Below are positions 1 to 4,484 of a stretch of 5,823 nt of DNA, one piece after another. The translations under genes and the position numbers were made by a program. The first letter of the stretch is position 1, and every line of letters begins with the position of its first letter. The DNA is from Thermoplasmata archaeon (GTDB taxonomy: Archaea > Thermoplasmatota > E2 > DHVEG-1 > B18-G2), in assembly GCA_003651105.1 (NCBI GenBank), contig QMTN01000030.1:1-5823 (forward strand), read 5' to 3'. The notes below the pieces were generated by a model that was not told the origin of the DNA, did no database searches, and saw nothing but the letters and a program-made list of their open reading frames with translations.

Positions 1-1
1 A

Positions 2-904
2 AAAAACAGGTTATTGGGAAAGGGTATCAAGCAGTACGTGATCTCATCGTTTTTAGGCTCCACTCCAGGCTGTTTGGGCGCCTTCATGAGCGTTTCCATG
101 TACGTGCACGGAATGATATCCTTTGGAGCATTGACGGGCTGTATGATAGCAACATCCGGAGATGAAGCCTTCGTCATGATAGCTCTATTTCCAGAAACAG
201 CCCTCCCCCTTTTCCTGATCCTTTTCCTTCTGGGGATAGTATCGGGATTCCTGACAGATAGGGTTATCAGTTTCCTCAGGATAAGGGTCTGCGAGGAATG
301 CCGGCTACAGGAATATCATGAGGAAAAACTGGAAAAGGTGATGTCAGGCAAACCGGTTTTTTCTCCATCCAGATTGATCATGCTCCTCATCTTCCTCTCC
401 CTCATCACCCTGAACAGCCTTGGACTTCTCGGACCCAAGGAGATGGGCGCAGAGAGGATTCTATTCATCTCTCTCTCCACCTTCCTCGCGATCATGTCCA
501 TCTTCTCAACGGACCATTACCTGGAAGAGCATATAACGGAACACATCCTCAAGAAACACCTTTGGAAGGTCTTTCTGTGGACCTTGGGAGCCCTCGTATT
601 CGTGAGCATTGCGATAACAACTCTAGATCTAGAAAACGTCATCAAGTCAAACCTGAATATAGTGCTGGTGCTGAGTGCACTGGTTGGAATCATACCGGAA
701 TCCGGTCCCCACATGGTATTTACTGTGATGTACCATCAAGGCCTCATTCCCTTCTCCATCCTCCTGACGAGCTCCGTGGTTCAAGATGGCCATGGGATGT
801 TACCCCTCCTCTCTTACACAATCAGAGATTCGATCCTGATAAAGATAATTAATGTAATCGTGGGCCTCGCTGTGGGCTTCATCCTTTATTCCCTTGGCCT
901 ATAG
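2..904 (+). CDS. Putative heavy-metal exporter, ArsP_2/DUF2899-like (5' end outside window)
   Basis: This is an integral membrane protein resembling the putative ten-span heavy-metal/arsenic exporter family (ArsP_2, DUF2899). The family call is from memory and the substrate is unknown. The frame is open to the left edge, so the TTG at 14 is probably not the true start and the N-terminal spans are missing. Numbering from that TTG, a PGC-x-GAF motif (residues 18-24) lies in a hydrophobic stretch ending in GDE (49-51). A CEEC motif (93-96) opens a charged cytoplasmic-looking loop. A His/Glu-rich segment (HYLEEHITEH, encoded around 510-545) lies between later spans. The C-terminal half has PESGPH (about 228-233), which seems to mirror the first motif. 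CEEC and the His-rich loop would suit metal binding. It converges on the ThiI-like gene and their stop codons overlap. Membrane protein is certain; the family is likely. Confidence 0.7.
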   Translation, partial: KNRLLGKGIKQYVISSFLGSTPGCLGAFMSVSMYVHGMISFGALTGCMIATSGDEAFVMIALFPETALPLFLILFLLGIVSGFLTDRVISFLRIRVCEECRLQEYHEEKLEKVMSGKPVFSPSRLIMLLIFLSLITLNSLGLLGPKEMGAERILFISLSTFLAIMSIFSTDHYLEEHITEHILKKHLWKVFLWTLGALVFVSIAITTLDLENVIKSNLNIVLVLSALVGIIPESGPHMVFTVMYHQGLIPFSILLTSSVVQDGHGMLPLLSYTIRDSILIKIINVIVGLAVGFILYSLGL

Positions 905-1549
905 ATCGATGATCTCCGCCTCCTTCATGATGCGCTCTACCAACCTCTCGACATCTATCTTCCTTTCCTCCTCGAGTACCTTATCTCTATCAGACCTCGT
1001 GGATGGTCTGCTTGATACAGCTTTGCACGGAAGATCGAACCTCGTCGATGTGGAAAAGGTTCCTATCTTTCTCGCTATCCCTATTATCTCTTCCTTATCC
1101 AGTCCTATAAGAGGTCTTATCACCGGAAACCTCAGGTTAGCCTGTTCAACGAAGAGGTTCTCCAGGGTTTGGGATGCCACCTGACCCAATGAATCACCGG
1201 TAACCACTGCGTCAGCCCCTTCGACTTCCGCTATCCTCTTACCGTATCTCAGCATGATCCTCTTGCAGATCACGCACCTGTATCTGTCCTTCACCTTTTC
1301 CTTGATCTCCTTCAGGGCTAGACCGTGAGGAAGTATGTAAATCCTTGAAACCTTCCTGGTGATCCTTTGGATCTCTTTCGCAAGATCAAGAAAAACTTTT
1401 CTATCAAGCTCATCAACAAACGGGTGGTTGTAGGAATGAACCAGTACCAATTCCCCGTATCTACTCATGATGTAGGCGGACACCGGGGAATCTATACCTG
1501 TAGAAACAAGGCAAACAAATTTTCTATCCTTTGGTTTCTCTTCCAACAT
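899..1549 (-). CDS. ThiI-type PP-loop ATP pyrophosphatase without THUMP domain (probable tRNA sulfurtransferase module)
   Basis: The protein matches the C-terminal AANH/PP-loop domain of ThiI, which adenylates U8 of tRNA before sulfur transfer to form 4-thiouridine. Numbered from the ATG at 1549 (216 residues), the ATP loop is STGIDSP (16-22), a variant of SGGIDSP. CVIC (92-95) matches the CxxC pair used by archaeal ThiI, followed by KRIMLRYG. TGDSLGQVASQTLENL (117-132) is a ThiI signature, and a further Cys lies in LPCKAV (C175). The N-terminal ferredoxin-like and THUMP tRNA-binding regions of full ThiI are absent, and there is no rhodanese domain. It is the last gene of the five-gene operon. 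The start is uncertain: the ATG at 1549 overlaps cutA by 26 bases, a TTG at 1564 sits five bases after GGAGG, and an ATG at 1609 would overlap by 86. I chose 1549 because the domain begins just after it. Confidence 0.85.
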   Translation of the reverse strand: MLEEKPKDRKFVCLVSTGIDSPVSAYIMSRYGELVLVHSYNHPFVDELDRKVFLDLAKEIQRITRKVSRIYILPHGLALKEIKEKVKDRYRCVICKRIMLRYGKRIAEVEGADAVVTGDSLGQVASQTLENLFVEQANLRFPVIRPLIGLDKEEIIGIARKIGTFSTSTRFDLPCKAVSSRPSTRSDRDKVLEEERKIDVERLVERIMKEAEIIDL

Positions 1550-1844
1550 ACTCCAAGAACTCAACCAATCCTCCTTCAACCTTAAGCACAAGTATTGCTG
1601 GTAGATCATACGGGTGTAGCTCCTTTATCCTTCTCGTGATCTTTTCAACCTTCTCTTCAACGGTTTTAGCAATGAGTAAAGATTCTCCCTCTTCCTCGAT
1701 TTTCCTTTCCCACCAGTATATGGAATCGATTTTTGGGACGATATTAACGCAGGCACAAAGTCTTTCCTCTATCAGTTTCTTGGCAACACCTTTCGCTTCA
1801 TCTGGATTGGGGAAGGTTGAGTATATTAGGTAAATCTCTCTCAT
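1524..1844 (-). CDS. cutA: CutA1 family divalent-cation tolerance protein
   Basis: This is a small CutA1 protein, a family of very stable ferredoxin-like trimers linked to divalent metal tolerance in bacteria; the role in archaea is not settled. At 106 residues it is full length. Hallmarks are YSTFPN (8-13), the Cys-containing strand LCACVNIVP (29-37), SIYWWE (41-46), a run of acidic residues (50-54), and HPYDLPAI (77-84), ending in GGLVEFLEYV. All conserved blocks are present, so I expect a functional trimer. The ATG at 1844 gives the usual N-terminus just before the first strand, with only a weak GGGAAAG upstream. A TTG at 1856 would add four residues and leave four bases after the DUF123 stop. 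It is the fourth gene of the operon, and its end overlaps the ThiI-like start. A metal-exporter-like gene lies nearby on the opposite strand, but the two are not co-transcribed. Confidence 0.93.
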   Translation of the reverse strand: MREIYLIYSTFPNPDEAKGVAKKLIEERLCACVNIVPKIDSIYWWERKIEEEGESLLIAKTVEEKVEKITRRIKELHPYDLPAILVLKVEGGLVEFLEYVGRETKG

Positions 1845-1860
1845 TGACTTTCCCAAAAAC

Positions 1861-2268
1861 TCATCTATTCAAAAACATTCCCCTCATCAGACCCAGAGAG
1901 GATAGAGTATCCTTTGCTTGCTTTAGATTCCTCGAGTAGAAGAGATGACTTCTGCATTTACAGTCCGATGAACCGAACTTTGGTATGGAATCAAAAATTC
2001 TTGAAAGCTTCTCTGCAATAAGACACTCAACCCTCTCGTGGGGCTTTATGTAGATATCCACAATCTTTCCTATACCTAATATGTAGTCTACATGCCAACG
2101 CATCTTTTTATCCTTCGACAGATGTCTTGATATCCTTGCTTCCAGTCCGTTCATTGCGGAGCCAACGTAGAGGTAATAACCCTTCTTAAAAATGATAGGA
2201 CCTAATCTCCCCACCTCGATCTCCATCTCTCTATCCATCTCGATTATCAGGACATAACTCCCCTTCAT
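1861..2268 (-). CDS. DUF123 family GIY-YIG-type protein
   Basis: This 135-residue protein belongs to the DUF123 branch of the GIY-YIG nuclease superfamily. In many archaea the domain is stand-alone, and elsewhere it is fused to endonuclease III, which suggests DNA repair, though its activity is not established. Visible signatures are GSYVLII (3-9) and GYYLYVGSA (30-38), which are the two GIY-YIG-like strands. They are followed by ARISRHL (44-50, with the expected Arg), RWHVDYIL (57-64), a Glu in ERVECLIAEKL (78-88), and the family-specific GSSDCKCRSHLFY (99-111) with two Cys and one His. The length fits a stand-alone copy, with no fusion partner. Its ATG overlaps the archease stop as ATGA, so translation is probably coupled, and no strong Shine-Dalgarno sequence is seen. 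CutA follows within 4 to 16 bases depending on its start. Confidence 0.93.
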   Translation of the reverse strand: MKGSYVLIIEMDREMEIEVGRLGPIIFKKGYYLYVGSAMNGLEARISRHLSKDKKMRWHVDYILGIGKIVDIYIKPHERVECLIAEKLSRIFDSIPKFGSSDCKCRSHLFYSRNLKQAKDTLSSLGLMRGMFLNR

Positions 2269-2681
2269 ATGTCAAACAACACCTGAACCTCATAAATTTC
2301 TCCCTTCTTTATCTCTAGCATATGATAGGTTACCGCCTTTATCTCTGTACCATATCCATGCTTCTCTCTATCGTAAACCTCTCCTTTGACCCTCGCCTTC
2401 AGAGAAAGATCGCCCTCGTCTATTTTCACCTCAAACTCTCCAAAGACAAGGTTGTAAGCTGAATTCAGAAAGAGAAGTTCGGATAACCAATCGACCAGCA
2501 GATCCTCTAGGCTTTCCGATTTGAGCTCTATTTGGTACTCTCCCACAGAATCTATCTTGGAATTATCTGTTATTATGGCGAACATCCCTTTTGCGGCATT
2601 CTCGAAACATTCATCCAGACTCTTTCCATAAGCTCTCAAGCCAACATCCGCGGTATGCTCTATTATCTCAAAATCCTTCAT
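2265..2681 (-). CDS. Archease (RtcB tRNA ligase activator)
   Basis: Archease is the metal-binding cofactor of the RNA ligase RtcB. It speeds ligase guanylylation and turnover in tRNA splicing and RNA repair. The 138 residues are full length for the family. Visible signatures are the N-terminal IEHTADVG (7-14), DLLVDWLSELLFL (60-72), EIKAVTYH (113-120) and the C-terminal EVQVLFDI (131-138), whose last Asp (D137) is a typical conserved acidic residue. The ATG is preceded by AAGGGGG seven bases away and overlaps the phosphorylase stop as ATGA; its own stop overlaps the DUF123 start the same way. In many genomes archease sits beside rtcB. Here no rtcB is in the window, so the partner must be encoded elsewhere. 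Translation is likely coupled to both neighbours. Confidence 0.96.
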   Translation of the reverse strand: MKDFEIIEHTADVGLRAYGKSLDECFENAAKGMFAIITDNSKIDSVGEYQIELKSESLEDLLVDWLSELLFLNSAYNLVFGEFEVKIDEGDLSLKARVKGEVYDREKHGYGTEIKAVTYHMLEIKKGEIYEVQVLFDI

Positions 2682-3433
2682 AGCCTAGCCCCCTTGAGAG
2701 CATGCCTACATTCGCAATCATAATCATCGATCCTCTTCACAGCTTCCAAGATGATGTCGGCTATGGTTTCCTCCTTTTCCATGAATATCCTCTTTATCTC
2801 ATCTGCGGATAAGCGATCTTGCATTCCCGCAGCCATGTTGCATACCAGGCATATGGAAGAATAACACATCTCCCTTTCCCTAGCAAGTACCACCTCTGGA
2901 AATACAGTCATGCCGACCACATCTGCGAAACCCTTAAACAGGTTTATCTCCGCCTTGGTCTCGAGCCTTGGTCCCTCTGTAGCTAGATATATCCCCTTCT
3001 CTCGAAAAGCCACACCCTTCTCCCTGCAAACATCGATGAGGATCTTCCTCAGGTGAGGACAGAAAGGCTCAGACATGTCCACATGAATCCTGGAATCATC
3101 AAAAAATGTGGATATCCTTTTCTTGGTGAAGTCTATGAAATCATCTGGAATAACCAGCATACCGGGTTCTATCTCTGGATTCAGTGAACCGACCGTTCCC
3201 ATGGAGATTATGGATTTAACTCCAGCCAATCTTAATGCCTCGATGTTTGCAAGATAGTTTATCCTGTGAGGAGGAAGGTCACCTTGATGCCTATTCAGGA
3301 AGAACACATCCTTTTTCCCTATCCTTCCCGCAGATAAAACAACCCTACCATATCTCGTCTCTATCTCTATATCATTAAATCCTCTTGCGATCTCCCGAAT
3401 CTTATGACCACTTATTATCCCTATCCTCATCAT
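2678..3433 (-). CDS. mtnP: S-methyl-5'-thioinosine/thioadenosine phosphorylase (6-oxopurine-type, PNP/MTAP family)
   Basis: A trimeric-type purine nucleoside phosphorylase of 251 residues, the usual length. It releases the purine base and methylthioribose-1-phosphate from the methylthionucleoside made by SAM-consuming reactions. Motifs in order: NRH (47-49) with PPHRINYLANI (54-64), SMGTVGSL (77-84), TEGPRLET (152-159), GMTVFPE (174-180, substrate Met) and CNMAAG (198-203). Asn199 is where 6-oxopurine enzymes have Asn and adenosine-type MTAP has Asp. TEGPRLETKAEI also resembles methylthioinosine phosphorylases, so methylthioinosine is my preferred substrate. The N-terminal phosphate loop is odd: SGHKI (8-12) where relatives have GGTGI or GGSGL. 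A C-terminal CEC (240-242) matches the CXC disulfide motif known from hyperthermophile homologues. It is first in the operon, with no Shine-Dalgarno sequence. The ATG at 3430 is an equally good start. Confidence 0.92.
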   Translation of the reverse strand: MMRIGIISGHKIREIARGFNDIEIETRYGRVVLSAGRIGKKDVFFLNRHQGDLPPHRINYLANIEALRLAGVKSIISMGTVGSLNPEIEPGMLVIPDDFIDFTKKRISTFFDDSRIHVDMSEPFCPHLRKILIDVCREKGVAFREKGIYLATEGPRLETKAEINLFKGFADVVGMTVFPEVVLAREREMCYSSICLVCNMAAGMQDRLSADEIKRIFMEKEETIADIILEAVKRIDDYDCECRHALKGARL

Positions 3434-3445
3434 CTGGTATAAGGA

Positions 3446-3451
3446 TTTAAA
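3446..3451 (+). promoter_or_regulatory. Probable TATA box for dph6, leaderless
   Basis: TTTAAA is centred about 25.5 bases before the dph6 ATG, the normal archaeal TATA-to-start-site distance if transcription begins at the ATG. The purine-rich ATAAGGA just upstream could serve as BRE. The bases before the ATG are pyrimidine-rich with no Shine-Dalgarno sequence, which fits a leaderless mRNA. TATAAG at 3438-3443 is an alternative that would give a leader of about seven bases. Inferred from spacing only. Confidence 0.5.
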
Positions 3452-3453
3452 GG

Positions 3454-3459
3454 ATTAAA
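3454..3459 (-). promoter_or_regulatory. Probable TATA box for the mtnP operon
   Basis: On the minus strand TTTAAT is centred about 23.5 bases before the ATG at 3433 and about 26.5 before the second ATG at 3430. It is preceded by the A-rich GGAAAACGG, which could be a BRE. There is no Shine-Dalgarno sequence before either ATG, so this operon's first message may also be leaderless. The element lies next to the dph6 TATA box, so the two promoters would share about 40 bases. Confidence 0.42.
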
Positions 3460-3473
3460 CCGTTTTCCCTCCC

Positions 3474-4172
3474 ATGGATGTTGCATCCCTCATAACAGGA
3501 GGAAAGGATTCCATCTATTCCACCTATGTTGCCCTTCACCATGGATGGAATATCAAGTATCTGGTAACCCTCCTACCAGAGAGAGCAGACTCTTGGATGT
3601 ATCACTCCATCAATATACATCTCGTTCATGATATAGCAAGATCGATGAGGTTACCACTGGTTACAAGGAAGAGCTGTGGGATTCCGGACAGAGAACCGGA
3701 AGATCTAAAGGAGATCCTCAAAGATCTTGATATCGATGGGATTGTGAGCGGGGTCATTGCATCGGATTACCAGAGAGAGAGGATAGGAAGGGTTTGCGAT
3801 GAGCTGGGTCTGAGAAACCTTTCTCCAATATGGCACAAGGATCAGGAGATGCTACTCAAGCAACAGCTGGATGCTGGATTTGAGATCCTCATCGATTCGG
3901 TTTCCGCCGAGGGGCTCGGGGAGGAATGGCTTGGTAGGATACTGGATAAAAGGAATCTGGATGAGTTTCTGAAGGTATGCAGGGAGAAAGGAATAAATCC
4001 CAGCGGGGAGGGAGGAGAGTTTGAGACCCTTGTCTTGGATTGCCCTCTATATCATGACAGGATGGTGATAGTAGATATGGAGAAAATCTGGAAGAAAGAT
4101 AGGGGATACTGTTCGATCAAGAAGATAAGGCTAGAGAAAAAATCAGTAGGTGATATACCCGAGCTTTTTTAG
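3474..4172 (+). CDS. dph6: Diphthine--ammonia ligase (diphthamide synthetase)
   Basis: Dph6 catalyses the last step of diphthamide synthesis, ATP-dependent amidation of diphthine on translation elongation factor 2, in the cytoplasm. The 232 residues match the usual archaeal length. The PP-loop is TGGKDS (8-13), a Thr variant of SGGKDS. Then come SWMYHS (40-45), GVIASDYQRERIG (93-105), SPIWHKDQEMLL (117-128) and the family hallmark GEGGEFETLVLDCP (178-191). All catalytic-domain motifs are intact. The ATG at 3474 is the only sensible start because the first strand begins at residue 2. There is no Shine-Dalgarno sequence and a TATA box lies about 26 bases upstream. It diverges from the mtnP operon, and its last 30 bases overlap the convergent PqqD-like gene. 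The C-terminus ends with a T6 run directly before TAG. Confidence 0.95.
   Translation: MDVASLITGGKDSIYSTYVALHHGWNIKYLVTLLPERADSWMYHSINIHLVHDIARSMRLPLVTRKSCGIPDREPEDLKEILKDLDIDGIVSGVIASDYQRERIGRVCDELGLRNLSPIWHKDQEMLLKQQLDAGFEILIDSVSAEGLGEEWLGRILDKRNLDEFLKVCREKGINPSGEGGEFETLVLDCPLYHDRMVIVDMEKIWKKDRGYCSIKKIRLEKKSVGDIPELF
4137..4142 (-). terminator. Oligo-T tract after the PqqD-like stop
   Basis: Read on the minus strand, six T residues follow the TGA of the PqqD-like gene immediately. Archaeal RNA polymerase terminates on T-rich stretches without needing a hairpin, so this is a candidate terminator for the OPT-PqqD transcript. The tract is short and lies inside dph6 coding sequence, so efficiency may be partial. 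Confidence 0.4.
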
Positions 4173-4484
4173 ATTATAGAGATAGAGAAACAGGCGTTGA
4201 TCGAGATCCTTTTCTTCAGGATATCTTTGCTGGAGCTCTTCCAAGATCTTCCTTACCGTGTGCCTTCCGTCGCATAGCTTCCAGATGATGGATCCCTTCT
4301 CATCCAAGTTTGCGGTGAAGTTTTCTTCCTTTCCCAGAAGCCTGCAGAAGCTTCTACCTATCTTGCTCCTGAATTTCGGAACGATTATCCTGATCTTACC
4401 ATCTTCCTCTATCCAACGAAAATCTCTCCTCTTGGGTTTGAGCTCTAGGAATTCGTCTCTCGAGTAACTACGCCTTCTTGGCAA
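4143..4484 (-). CDS. PqqD-like (RRE-fold) protein
   Basis: The C-terminal half is a PqqD-family domain. NLDEKGSIIWKLCDG (59-73) is followed by a TV-containing helix, then EELQQRYPEE (82-91) and NLKKLGYI (104-111). PqqD domains are peptide-binding modules (RiPP recognition elements) that deliver precursor peptides to radical SAM enzymes. Many archaeal stand-alone copies have no known partner. The N-terminal half is basic (PRRR at the start, KPKRR at 16-20), followed by RWIEEDGKIRIIVP (23-36), the short beta region common in such proteins. At 113 residues it is complete, soluble and without signal peptide. The start is TTG (4484), preceded by GAGGGAG at suitable spacing; no ATG lies in frame nearby. 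It overlaps the OPT gene end by 17 bases, so the two are co-transcribed and probably translationally coupled. No precursor or modifying enzyme is visible here. Its specific role is unknown. Confidence 0.82.
   Translation of the reverse strand: MPRRRSYSRDEFLELKPKRRDFRWIEEDGKIRIIVPKFRSKIGRSFCRLLGKEENFTANLDEKGSIIWKLCDGRHTVRKILEELQQRYPEEKDLDQRLFLYLYNLKKLGYITY
4165..4170 (+). terminator. Oligo-T tract at the end of dph6
   Basis: Six T residues encode the final Leu-Phe and the first base of the dph6 TAG stop. The GAGC just before could add a weak structure. By archaeal T-tract termination this is a candidate end for the dph6 transcript, though a message ending here would carry almost nothing past the stop. 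It sits within the region shared with the convergent PqqD-like gene. Confidence 0.35.

Noticed and set aside
14..16. TTG as true start of the exporter gene
   Set aside because: The frame stays open to the window edge, no Shine-Dalgarno sequence is seen, and the family needs several more membrane spans upstream.
562..852. Second plus-strand frame inside the exporter gene
   Set aside because: It is a +1 shadow of the membrane protein with shadow-like composition and no start signal.
894..1184. Plus-strand open frame opposite the ThiI-like gene
   Set aside because: It is antisense to a well-supported PP-loop gene, is low-complexity Ser/Leu-rich, and has no recognisable motif.
1524..1609. Pyrrolysine read-through of the cutA TAG
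   Set aside because: CutA is already full length, and TAG is used as a normal stop in four other genes here.
1550..1609. ATG at 1609 as start of the ThiI-like protein
   Set aside because: It would overlap cutA by 86 bases and add about 20 residues with no family match; later starts fit better, though this is not excluded.
1531..1833. Plus-strand frame opposite cutA
   Set aside because: It lies wholly antisense to a complete CutA protein and has no family resemblance.
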